Origin: JANXXV01 sp040002435
GTDB taxonomy: Bacteria > Acidobacteriota > Terriglobia > Bryobacterales > Bryobacteraceae
Length of the DNA: 64,000 bases
Direction of reading: 5' to 3'
Assembly (NCBI GenBank): GCA_040002435.1
Contig: JBDUEM010000005.1
Span: 8,453-72,452, forward strand
Shown here: in pieces, positions 6,918-15,107 of the stretch
Layout: the number at the start of each line of letters is the position of its first letter
Position numbering within the stretch: the stretch's first letter is position 1
The notes under the pieces: model-generated
What the model saw: the letters and a program-made list of their open reading frames with translations, nothing else
The model's database searches: none
What the model was told of the DNA's origin: nothing
Translations under genes and position numbers: made by a program

Positions 6918-9746
6918 ATGATCCCAGGAAGTCCTTTGCGAAACCTTACAGCGATTTTAACGTTGGCCACTCTCACAATTTCCGCTGGGATGGCGCAAAC
7001 ACCAGCCCAACTCGAGCTTTTTGAGAAGAACGCACGCCCCCTCTTCGCGTCAAATTGCGCGGGCTGTCACAATGCCAAACTCAAGAGCGGCGGTATCGAT
7101 CTCAGTTCACCGGAATCCATAAAAGAAGCCTCTTCCATGGGTATCTTCGGTAAGCCATCCGAGCCCGAGAAGAGTGTATTGGTGCAGGCTCTGAACTATG
7201 AGAGCCAGGTGAAAATGCCGCCTCAAGGCAAACTGCCTCCGGAGACGATCGCTGCGGTTCGCGAGTGGGTCGCAGCCGGTGCTCCCATTCCAGCCACCAC
7301 TCCTGCGGCCGGTAATTCACTGGCCGGAACCGGAGTGCGCCCCGTGGCGCTGCGCGGCGTCATCACGGACGCGGACAAGAACTTCTGGGCCTTCAAATCG
7401 CTTTCCAAAGCGGGTCCGCCCACCACGAAGCAGAAAGACTGGGCGATCAGTCCCCTGGATCAGTTCGTTCTCGCCAATCTGGAAAAGAACGGCATGAAGC
7501 CGGCGCCGCAAGCAGACAAGCCGACACTCCTCCGCCGCGCGACATTTGATCTTACCGGGCTCCCGGCCACGGAAAAGGAATTGCAGGCATTCCTGGCCGA
7601 CAAGTCCCCTCAGGCCTTTGAGAAGGTGGTGGACCGTCTCCTAGCTTCGCCCCGCTACGGGGAACGCTGGGGGCGGCATTGGCTCGACGTGATGCGTTAC
7701 GCCGATTCTACCGGCAGCGACGAAGATCACCGGTATCCTCACGCCTGGCGCTATCGCGACTACGTCGTGCAGGCGTTCAACGATGACATGCCGTACAACC
7801 AGTTCGTGCGTGAGCAACTGGCCGGGGATATTCTCGCAGCCGATCCGAATTCGGGTGTCGGATATCGCGGCATCATCGCCACTGGTTTCCTCGCCCTGGG
7901 AAAGAAAGCTCTCGCCCAGAAAGATCTTCCGCTGAAACGGTACGATGTCGTCGATGATCAGATCGAGGTGACCTCGAAGGCACTGATGGGCCTTACCGTC
8001 AATTGCGCCCGCTGCCACGATCACAAGTTCGACCCGATTGCGACCAAAGACTACTATCAACTCGCGGCAATTTTCGCTTCGACGCTGAGCTACGCAAAGG
8101 GCGAAACCGGCGACCCTATCCAGACTCCGCTGACCGACCCCGCAGTATTTGAAACTTTCAAGAAACAGTGGAACGCTTATAACGATCTCGAAAAAAAGAT
8201 CTCGGGCATCATTGACTTCGATAAGGATGCAAAGACGCAGCGCAGCTTAGGGGAAAAGCAGATCGCCGCTTCTATGCAGGCCGCTTATCGCGTCTCCAGC
8301 GGAGGCGAACTACTGGCCGCCGTGGCCGCGGAAACCAAGTTGAACGAGAAGGACTTGCTCCGCTGGGTTGCATACCTGAAGGACGGCAGCCGTCCGGAGC
8401 TTAAGAAGTGGCGCGCAGCCACTGACGCAAACCGCAAGGACATCGCCGCCGAGTACCAGGAGGATTTCCGCCGCAGCGCCTACCAGTACGAACAGGATTT
8501 GAGCTGGTGGAAGCAGGCGCAGCGCAGCTTCCCGAGTGCCGGCAAGGTTGCCGGCACTCGCCCCGCCATGAGTTCGGACAAGGATCCCTTCTTCGTCGCC
8601 GTCTGGCAGGATGGCGGTCCTCTTCACCAGACTCGTGAAGAACAACTGGCGACTCTTTCTCCGGAGAAGTTGAAAGAGGCGCACGCACTGATGCTGCAAG
8701 CCGAAGCCATGGAAAAGACGCTTCCGACGAAAGAAGTTCCCATGGCGTGCGCCGTGAAGGAAGGCGAAACTGAGGCTCAGAAGGTCTTCATTCGTGGGGA
8801 CTATCACAATCCCGGCGATGCAGTGGCGCGCACCGTTCCTTCCATCCTTCGTCTGAGCGCGCCAGCCCCTGAAGTGAAGACGAATAGCGGACGCCTGGAA
8901 CTTGCCAATTGGATCGTCGATCCCCGCAATCCACTACCTCCGCGGGTGATGGCAAACCGCATCTGGCAAGGACACTTCGGCGATGGAATCGTTCGTACAC
9001 CGGACAATTTCGGCCGGCTTGGGGAACGTCCTTCCGATCCCGAACTGCTCGACTACCTGGCGAAGACTTTTATCGAGAGTGGCTGGTCCATTAAGAAAAT
9101 GAACCGGATGATCATGCTCTCAAAAACCTACCAGATGAGTGCGGTTTTCGATGAAGAGACGAAGGCGAAGGATCCGGAGAACCGGATGGTCTCGCACTAT
9201 CCCCGGCAGCGTCTGAGTATCGAAGAAATCCGCGACGCCTATCTCGCGTTAGGCGGAGACCTGGATCTGACCATGGGCGGCACGCTCGATCCTGGCGTCG
9301 GCACCGACGGCGAAACCAGCGCGAACCGCATCAGCATGAACCCGGAGAAGACGAACCGCCGCAGCATCTATCTGCCGTTGCGCCGCTCGAATTTGCCGAC
9401 CCTGTACACTCTGTTCGATTTTGGAGATGCCACCACGCCGGACGGCAGGCGCACCTCCACCACCGTTGCCACACAAGCGTTGTTTGTCATGAACAGTCCG
9501 ATGGTGATCCGGGAAGCCAAGTCCCTGGCAACCGCCGTGCTGAAGCAGGAGAAGAAGGACAATCGGCGCATGGAAGAAATTTACCTGCGTGTTCTCGGAC
9601 GCCGCCCGGATGCAAGCGAGACGGACACGGGACTTACTTATCTGCAGAGCTTTCGCCAAAAGTGGAGTCAGATTGACGAAATGAACGCGTGGACCAGCCT
9701 GACTCACGCGCTGATGGCGTCAAACGAATTCATGTTTGTCTATTAG
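6918..9746 (+). CDS. Secreted PSD1-type cytochrome with DUF1549 and DUF1553 domains
   Basis: 942 residues. The N-terminal signal peptide ends near AGMAQ. A planctomycete-type cytochrome domain follows, with CAGCH near residue 49 and 'KMPPQGKLPPE' as the distal ligand region. Next is DUF1549 (PSCyt2) with 'ASPRYGERWGRHWLDVMRYA' and the hallmark NCARCHDHKFDPI. The C-terminal DUF1553 (PSD1) has 'RNPLPPRVMANRIWQGHFG' and 'GIVRTPDNFG'. Proteins of this build are almost always paired with a DUF1501 protein, as here. They are thought to act on polysaccharides or in electron transfer, but no reaction is established. No good Shine-Dalgarno site precedes the ATG at 6918; a TTG at 6936 follows AGGAAG at 5 nt spacing and may be the true start. 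Confidence 0.92.
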   Translation: MIPGSPLRNLTAILTLATLTISAGMAQTPAQLELFEKNARPLFASNCAGCHNAKLKSGGIDLSSPESIKEASSMGIFGKPSEPEKSVLVQALNYESQVKMPPQGKLPPETIAAVREWVAAGAPIPATTPAAGNSLAGTGVRPVALRGVITDADKNFWAFKSLSKAGPPTTKQKDWAISPLDQFVLANLEKNGMKPAPQADKPTLLRRATFDLTGLPATEKELQAFLADKSPQAFEKVVDRLLASPRYGERWGRHWLDVMRYADSTGSDEDHRYPHAWRYRDYVVQAFNDDMPYNQFVREQLAGDILAADPNSGVGYRGIIATGFLALGKKALAQKDLPLKRYDVVDDQIEVTSKALMGLTVNCARCHDHKFDPIATKDYYQLAAIFASTLSYAKGETGDPIQTPLTDPAVFETFKKQWNAYNDLEKKISGIIDFDKDAKTQRSLGEKQIAASMQAAYRVSSGGELLAAVAAETKLNEKDLLRWVAYLKDGSRPELKKWRAATDANRKDIAAEYQEDFRRSAYQYEQDLSWWKQAQRSFPSAGKVAGTRPAMSSDKDPFFVAVWQDGGPLHQTREEQLATLSPEKLKEAHALMLQAEAMEKTLPTKEVPMACAVKEGETEAQKVFIRGDYHNPGDAVARTVPSILRLSAPAPEVKTNSGRLELANWIVDPRNPLPPRVMANRIWQGHFGDGIVRTPDNFGRLGERPSDPELLDYLAKTFIESGWSIKKMNRMIMLSKTYQMSAVFDEETKAKDPENRMVSHYPRQRLSIEEIRDAYLALGGDLDLTMGGTLDPGVGTDGETSANRISMNPEKTNRRSIYLPLRRSNLPTLYTLFDFGDATTPDGRRTSTTVATQALFVMNSPMVIREAKSLATAVLKQEKKDNRRMEEIYLRVLGRRPDASETDTGLTYLQSFRQKWSQIDEMNAWTSLTHALMASNEFMFVY

Positions 9747-9786
9747 CGAGGAAGAAACGGGTTTTAACAAAGAGGGTTTGAAGAAG

Positions 9787-11214
9787 ATGGACATTCGATC
9801 ACTGATCAGCAAGGCGCCCAGGAATTCAGAAATGTCACGCCGGGCAATGCTCCGTGCGGCTGGTTGCGGTTTCGGCTTTATGGGGCTGCAGTCCCTTTTG
9901 GCGGAGACGGCAGTCGACCCGCTGACTCCCAAGTCGCCCATGTTTCCTGCCAGAGCCAAGCGCGTGATCTTTCTGTTCATGCACGGTGGGCCTTCGTCCA
10001 TCGACACATTCGATCCGAAGCCCTACCTGGATGCGAACGACGGCAAGCCCCTGCCCATCAAGCAGCCGCTGACTTTCGCGGCCGGTAAGACGGGTGGCCT
10101 GATGAAGTCTCCGTGGAAGTTCAAGAATTGCGGCCAGAGCGGGATGCCGATCAGCGACCTGCTGCCCAACATCCGCGAGTGTGCCGACGATCTCTGCGTA
10201 GTTCGCTCCATGGTGGGCGAAGGCGTCGACCATGGCGCCGCGCTGCTGCAGACCTTCACCGGGACTTTCACATTCACGCGTCCAAGCATGGGATCCTGGG
10301 TGCTCTACGGCCTCGGTTCGGAGAACAGGAATCTGCCCGGTTACATCACCATTAAGCCGGCCCTATCGCACGGTGGGTCGAAGAACTGGGCATCCGGTTT
10401 TCTCCCAGGCGCCGTTCAGGGAACCGCCATCGGCAACGCAGGCATGCAGGTGAGCGAAATCCAGAAGGAGCCGATTGAATACCTGATTAATCAGGGATTG
10501 ACGCGCGAACAGCAGCGTTACGAGCTGGACATGATCCAGGCCATCAACCGCAAACATCAGGAGCTGTGGAAGCTGGATGACGAGCTGGAGACGCGCATCC
10601 AGTCGTTTGAGATGGGTTTTCGCATGCAGGCGGAAGCGCAGAAAGTATTCGATGTATCCGGTGAATCCGAAGAGACGAAAAAGCTGTACGGGCTCGACAA
10701 TCCCAAGACCGCGGACTTCGGGTGGCAGTGTCTGCTTGCAAGGCGTCTGGCTGAGAACGACGTGCGGTTTATCCAGTGCACCCACAGCTACAAGTGGGAC
10801 CAGCATTCCGATCTCTTCACCAAGCACAACGAGAACGCCGCCGAGGTGGATAAACCAATCGCCGGTCTCCTGAAGGACCTCAAGGCGCGAGGCCTCTTGA
10901 AGGATACTTTGGTCATCTGGTCCGGCGAGTTCGGGCGCACCCCGGTTTCAGAGAGCGGGAACGGCCGCGATCACAATCCGTATGGCTACTCGCTCTTCAT
11001 GGCGGGTGGTGGTGTGAAGGGCGGTTTCACGTACGGTGCAACCGACGAATTCGGCTACCACGCCGCGGAGAATCGCATGCACATCCATGATTTCCATGCG
11101 ACCGTCCTGGCATTGATGGGGCTGGACCACTTGAAGCTGACGTATCGGTATTCCGGCCGCGATTTCCGCCTGACGGATACTGCGGGTAACGTGCACGACG
11201 GGATCTTCGCCTAG
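9787..11214 (+). CDS. Tat-exported DUF1501 protein
   Basis: 475 residues from the ATG at 9787; an upstream in-frame ATG at 9736 overlaps the preceding gene and would bury the signal peptide. A Tat-like leader with SRRAMLRAAG is followed by a hydrophobic run ending near LLAETA. DUF1501 landmarks, related to the alkaline-phosphatase/sulfatase fold, are 'FLFMHGGPSSIDTFDPK', 'IWSGEFGRTP' and 'GRDHNPYGYS'. It is the standard partner of DUF1549/DUF1553 proteins, starting 40 nt after that gene on the same strand, so the two are probably one operon. The substrate is unknown; the pairing points to a secreted degradative or oxidative pathway. It ends 17 nt before the convergent cytochrome gene. Confidence 0.92.
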   Translation: MDIRSLISKAPRNSEMSRRAMLRAAGCGFGFMGLQSLLAETAVDPLTPKSPMFPARAKRVIFLFMHGGPSSIDTFDPKPYLDANDGKPLPIKQPLTFAAGKTGGLMKSPWKFKNCGQSGMPISDLLPNIRECADDLCVVRSMVGEGVDHGAALLQTFTGTFTFTRPSMGSWVLYGLGSENRNLPGYITIKPALSHGGSKNWASGFLPGAVQGTAIGNAGMQVSEIQKEPIEYLINQGLTREQQRYELDMIQAINRKHQELWKLDDELETRIQSFEMGFRMQAEAQKVFDVSGESEETKKLYGLDNPKTADFGWQCLLARRLAENDVRFIQCTHSYKWDQHSDLFTKHNENAAEVDKPIAGLLKDLKARGLLKDTLVIWSGEFGRTPVSESGNGRDHNPYGYSLFMAGGGVKGGFTYGATDEFGYHAAENRMHIHDFHATVLALMGLDHLKLTYRYSGRDFRLTDTAGNVHDGIFA

Positions 11215-11231
11215 ACGGGCGTTAGGCGCAT

Positions 11232-12668
11232 CTACTTTCGATCCTGGAAGCGCCGCATGCTGGCCTCTACTTTGGCCGCATCGTCTGCCAATCCTAACGA
11301 GCGGAGGGTCAGAGCAAGATTGAGCGACGCCTCGCGCTGCCCCGGATTCTTCTCCAATGCCGACCGCCATAGCTTGATCGCTTTGGAATACTCTCCGCGT
11401 GCTCCGTAGATTCCGCCCAGATTCACCAGCGCGGCGATGGAATTCGGAGCCAGTGCATAAAGCTGCTCTGCGCGCGCGGTGTTTCCCTTCCGCTGCAGCA
11501 GGTCACCCAGCCGCACGGCGACCTCCGGATCAACCGAGATCGAGGAAAGCAACCGGATAGCCTCGTCCTGCTGCCGGCGATCGCCTGTCCTCAAGCCGAC
11601 TTCAGCGTAAGCCAACCCGAGTTCCCGCGCTTCGCCTCCGCCCAGGAATGGCTCCAGTTTCCACACCCCGGCTCCTTCGAAGGCGATCTTGCGGGGCCTC
11701 TTCGGGATGCTGTGATCGGTGAGGATGCCGTGGCCTCCATCCACCACTCGTGCCCGCGGCATATGGCAATTCATGCAATCCGGGCCGCCGCCACCTTCTG
11801 AATGCGGTTGTTCATGGCAGGTGAGACATTTTGCGCGAAAGTAGCCAACACGCTGCTCACGAACCGGAACGGTATGCGGATCGTGGCAGGAGCCACACCA
11901 TAACCTGTCCCCGCTCACCTGCTTGCAGCGGCTCTCCGCGAGCTTCTCCACATAGCCCGTTGCTTTGATACCGGCACTTCGGGCTCCCGAAAGCACAAAA
12001 TAAGATGCGTAGTCCTCCAGCAGGTCACCTGCGCGATACATGGCCATCGCCTTCCCTGCTCTCTCGACCCGCGCCTCTCCCGAAAGATGACATTGTGCGC
12101 ACACGCTATCGCGCCGCGCGGCATCCAGTCTTGATGGGTTCACCATGCGTCCGCTACCTTTGACGTGTTCCGACCCGGGCCCATGGCATCGTTCGCAAGC
12201 AACACCGTTTTGGGCGAACGGAGGGTCCGCGTATTGATTCTCCGTTCCATAGATCGGCCGCGCCTGGCTCGCATGGCAGAACAGGCAGTTCGGAGTGACC
12301 GCCCGGTTCCATAGCGGATCGTGGTCATGCTCGTAGCCCGGAGACATGTCCCAGCGGCCTTTTTGGGAATACCAGGTGACAGGCGCTTGAAACAGGAAGC
12401 CGGCCAAGGAATACAGATAGCTGATGCCCGCTTCACCCGAACCGATGAAGTAATCGAGTTTCCGCCCGCCGATCGTTCCATCTTCAGTAATTGTGTACGT
12501 GATTGCCGATTCGCTGTGACGGAACGTCCCTGGTGGAACTCTGCCTGAAACCACTCCGCTGCTGCGAGCCATGGGAGTGCGCTGGTAACTTGCAAAGATC
12601 GCTTTGTGGCACGGCGCGCAGGCTTGATTGCCCGTGAACACGGCCTGGGCGAGAAGGAGAAACATCAT
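11232..12668 (-). CDS. Heptahaem c-type cytochrome with C-terminal TPRs (paralogue of 3590-5275)
   Basis: 478 residues. The start chosen is the ATG at 12668, whose ATG overlaps the TGA of the upstream TPR gene as ATGA; the frame is open upstream but that stretch is antisense-like and lacks a signal peptide. The leader MMFLLLAQAVFTG is short. Seven CxxCH motifs follow: CAPCH, CLFCH, CERCH, CAQCH, CGSCH, CLTCH and CMNCH. The spacer blocks 'IGSGEAGISYLYS', 'RWDMSPGY' and 'DPPFAQNGVACERCHGPG', and the end 'CMNCHMPRARV..H.ILTDHSIP', match the first cytochrome position by position, so the two are paralogues. About 130 residues of TPR form the C terminus. It is the last gene of the receptor-CRTAC1-TPR-cytochrome group. 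Confidence 0.9.
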   Translation of the reverse strand: MMFLLLAQAVFTGNQACAPCHKAIFASYQRTPMARSSGVVSGRVPPGTFRHSESAITYTITEDGTIGGRKLDYFIGSGEAGISYLYSLAGFLFQAPVTWYSQKGRWDMSPGYEHDHDPLWNRAVTPNCLFCHASQARPIYGTENQYADPPFAQNGVACERCHGPGSEHVKGSGRMVNPSRLDAARRDSVCAQCHLSGEARVERAGKAMAMYRAGDLLEDYASYFVLSGARSAGIKATGYVEKLAESRCKQVSGDRLWCGSCHDPHTVPVREQRVGYFRAKCLTCHEQPHSEGGGGPDCMNCHMPRARVVDGGHGILTDHSIPKRPRKIAFEGAGVWKLEPFLGGGEARELGLAYAEVGLRTGDRRQQDEAIRLLSSISVDPEVAVRLGDLLQRKGNTARAEQLYALAPNSIAALVNLGGIYGARGEYSKAIKLWRSALEKNPGQREASLNLALTLRSLGLADDAAKVEASMRRFQDRK

Positions 12669-13444
12669 CGGCGCAGGCTCACACCAGCGGCTTTGAACTT
12701 TGCGAGATGGTAATCCGCCAGGTCCTTCCGGCCGGCCTTCGCATACGATCTGGCCAGAAGAAAGTGAATCTGCCGGTCGAGAGTACCGACGCCCGGGATC
12801 GCCAGGGCTATCTCCCCTTCCGCCGCTGCCTTGGCAAACTCTCCCTTTTCGAACCATAGCCGGCCCAGCTCATAGTGGGCATCGCGGGATTTCGGATCGA
12901 GCCCGAGGGCCAGCATTACTTGCTTTTCGGCATCCTCATAACGGCCAAGGGAAAACAGAAGCCGCGCATAGGCGACGTGCACGTCAGGAGTTGGATGGCC
13001 GCCGCTTTTCTCCAGCTCAATAGTCTTTTCATACAGCGGAACAGCGGCATCCGCGGCGCCAAGTCCATCCTGCGAAAGTGCCAGGTAGAAAACCGCCCGG
13101 GAGTCATTCGGATTTAATTGACGCGCGATCTCGAGCGCTGGAATCGCCTTTTGAAAATCGTTGTCGACATAGTAAAAGAAGCCAAGCAGGAATTGGACAT
13201 ACGCCGACTTCGGCTGCAATTCCCCCGCGCGGACAAACGCTTCGCGAGCCTCGTCAAAACGGTTCAACGCCATGGCGAGCTTGCCCTTCAGGGTCAGAGC
13301 CGCCACCAGGTTTGGATCCTCGTGCAGCGCTGCTACCAGTTCGGCCTCCGCCTCCGTGAAGCGCTGCTGTCCAAAATATGCGTTGGCGCGAGTATAGTGC
13401 TCGGCCGCGGCAGCCGCCAACAGAAATGCCGCCAGCCAGATCAT
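12665..13444 (-). CDS. Exported TPR protein
   Basis: 259 residues from the ATG at 13444, which overlaps the stop of the CRTAC1 gene as ATGA. The N terminus (MIWLAAFLLAAAAAEHYTRA) is a clean signal peptide, which also argues against the longer frame beginning at 13531 inside the upstream gene. The rest is six to seven TPR units. No enzymatic motif is visible. Its stop again forms ATGA with the cytochrome start, so CRTAC1, TPR and cytochrome are likely translationally coupled and made in fixed ratio. I infer a periplasmic adaptor for its two neighbours. Confidence 0.88.
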   Translation of the reverse strand: MIWLAAFLLAAAAAEHYTRANAYFGQQRFTEAEAELVAALHEDPNLVAALTLKGKLAMALNRFDEAREAFVRAGELQPKSAYVQFLLGFFYYVDNDFQKAIPALEIARQLNPNDSRAVFYLALSQDGLGAADAAVPLYEKTIELEKSGGHPTPDVHVAYARLLFSLGRYEDAEKQVMLALGLDPKSRDAHYELGRLWFEKGEFAKAAAEGEIALAIPGVGTLDRQIHFLLARSYAKAGRKDLADYHLAKFKAAGVSLRR

Positions 13445-15072
13445 TGCAATTTTCCACCAGCGCGTAGCGCGTAGTATCGCCCTGCCTTTACGTTCTCGAA
13501 ACGGTCTACTTTGCTGATTGGAGCGGGCCACTTCACTTCAATCCAATCCGCTTTAAAAAATGGACCGAATCCCAACAATTCGCGCGGATCGTGCGCCGAG
13601 AGGTAGCTGCCGCCGGAAGTTTTGAGCCTGCTGTGTCTCACACCACCCGCTGACCAGGTGATCAACGCGCCGGTCGGATTTCCTGCCAGCTTCAGACCCG
13701 CCCAGCCGTTCGATGCCGCAGCGGATCCGGTATTCCGCAGCACCAGCGGCGCCTCCCCTGAATTGGCAATCACTACATCGGGAAATCCATCGTTATCAAG
13801 ATCCCCGACGGCCAGACCGCGAGCCGGGTAATTGCGCCCGAACGCCTCACCGGCCTTGCCAGGATCAAGTTTCACAAATTTTCCGCCCTGATTTTCAAAC
13901 AGCAGAATGGGCTCTTTGTAGGTGAGCGTACTGGAGAGAGTCTCAATCAAATCGTCGGGATGTCCGTTGCAGACAATCAGGTCCTGATAGCCATCGTGAT
14001 TGAAGTCGAAAAACTTCACGCCCCACCCGCTGAACATATGAGTGGCCATGGCGATTCCCGTCACGCCGGAATCGTCCGCAAAGGTGCCGTCCTTTCGGTT
14101 TCGATAGATCGAGAACTTCTCGCGGTTGAAGTTTGCCACGAAAAGGTCCTGCCATCCGTCGTTGTTATAGTCCGCTGCGTCCACGCCCATTCCCGAACGC
14201 GCCGCCCCGTCTGAATTGTAGGCGACGCCCGCCTCCAGTCCGGCCTCCTCAAACTTTCCGTCCCCCTTGTTCACGAACAGAAAATTCGCCACGGAATCAT
14301 TCGCTACGAAAAGATCCAGAAGCCCGTCGTTATTGACGTCGGTGGCTACGGCTCCAAAGGTCTTACCCATCTGTTTACCGATGCCCGATCGATCGCTCAC
14401 ATCGGTAAACGTTCCGTTCCCGTTGTTGCGGTAGAGGCTGCTCGGCCAGGGATCGTAGGTCAGCGGATAACAATAGTGGGGCACGCCCTTCTGCGTGCAA
14501 TCGCGTTCCAGAGATTTACTCCACTTTACAAAATGGCCGACGAACAAATCCTGCGTGCCGTTATTGTCAAAGTCGAAGAATACAGCCGCCGTATACAGCC
14601 CAGGCCGGTTCAGTCCGGCCTGTTCCGTTACATCGGTAAATGTGCCGTCGCCATTGTTGCGATAGAGAACATTGGTTCCATAGTTGGTGAGAAACAGGTC
14701 CGTCCAGCCATCGTTGTTGTAATCGCAGGTAGTGACACCGATTCCGAAGTCACGGCCGCGAACCCCGGCCTTCTCCGTCACATCTATGAACTTGCCGTCG
14801 TGGTTATTGCGGTAAAGAGCGTTGCGAAGAGGCTTCTTCGGGCCAAAAAAGTCTGCGGGTCCGCTATTGGTGAAATAGAGATCCATCCAACCGTCGTTGT
14901 CAAAGTCGAAGATCGCGACGCCTGGGCCCATTGACTCCGGCAGATAACGCCGCTCCGATTTTGCGTTATCGTGCACAAAAGTGATGCCGGTTTGAGAGAC
15001 AGTAAGCGTTTCGAATACCGGCTTGGGAGCGGTGGAGAAAAAGAAAAAGGCGAGAATGAGGGCAGACCGCAC
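13441..15072 (-). CDS. CRTAC1-type secreted FG-GAP/ASPIC-UnbV protein (paralogue of 1831-3522)
   Basis: 543 residues from a GTG start. The leader is rich in Phe (LILAFFFFSTA), partly because its codons also form the T-rich tract of the hairpin at 15038-15087. Seven calcium-loop blades follow: FDFDNDGWMDLY, CDYNNDGWTDLF, FDFDNNGTQDLF, TDVNNDGLLDLF, ADYNNDGWQDLF, FDFNHDGYQDLI and GDLDNDGFPDVV. The C-terminal ASPIC/UnbV domain has 'LKTSGGSYLSAHDPRELLGF' and 'WIEVKWP'. It is the second gene after the TonB receptor (35-nt gap) and overlaps the following TPR gene by 4 nt. The function of the family is not established; secretion and calcium binding are inferred from motifs. Confidence 0.9.
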   Translation of the reverse strand: MRSALILAFFFFSTAPKPVFETLTVSQTGITFVHDNAKSERRYLPESMGPGVAIFDFDNDGWMDLYFTNSGPADFFGPKKPLRNALYRNNHDGKFIDVTEKAGVRGRDFGIGVTTCDYNNDGWTDLFLTNYGTNVLYRNNGDGTFTDVTEQAGLNRPGLYTAAVFFDFDNNGTQDLFVGHFVKWSKSLERDCTQKGVPHYCYPLTYDPWPSSLYRNNGNGTFTDVSDRSGIGKQMGKTFGAVATDVNNDGLLDLFVANDSVANFLFVNKGDGKFEEAGLEAGVAYNSDGAARSGMGVDAADYNNDGWQDLFVANFNREKFSIYRNRKDGTFADDSGVTGIAMATHMFSGWGVKFFDFNHDGYQDLIVCNGHPDDLIETLSSTLTYKEPILLFENQGGKFVKLDPGKAGEAFGRNYPARGLAVGDLDNDGFPDVVIANSGEAPLVLRNTGSAAASNGWAGLKLAGNPTGALITWSAGGVRHSRLKTSGGSYLSAHDPRELLGFGPFFKADWIEVKWPAPISKVDRFENVKAGRYYALRAGGKLQ

Positions 15073-15087
15073 CTTCTCATTCTCGCC
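15038..15087 (-). promoter_or_regulatory. Intercistronic hairpin plus U-tract: candidate attenuator
   Basis: On the minus strand a perfect 12-bp inverted repeat (GGCGAGAATGAG at 15087-15076, CTCATTCTCGCC at 15060-15049) encloses a 15-nt loop. It is followed immediately by TTTTTCTTTTT (15048-15038), the shape of a rho-independent terminator. It lies between the receptor stop (15108) and the beginning of the CRTAC1 gene, and its second arm and U-tract are inside that gene. The GTG start at 15072 falls in the loop, and the purine-rich GAGAAG before it overlaps the first arm. It could reduce read-through from the receptor gene and also mask translation initiation. Seen: repeat and U-tract. Inferred: the regulatory role. 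Confidence 0.65.
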
Positions 15088-15107
15088 CGAATTGCACTGA
15101 AGAGCGA

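Noticed and set aside
12669..12857. N-terminal extension of the second heptahaem cytochrome
   Set aside because: It lies inside the upstream TPR gene, is Gly/Arg-rich and lacks a leader, while ATG at 12668 gives a signal peptide and an ATGA overlap.
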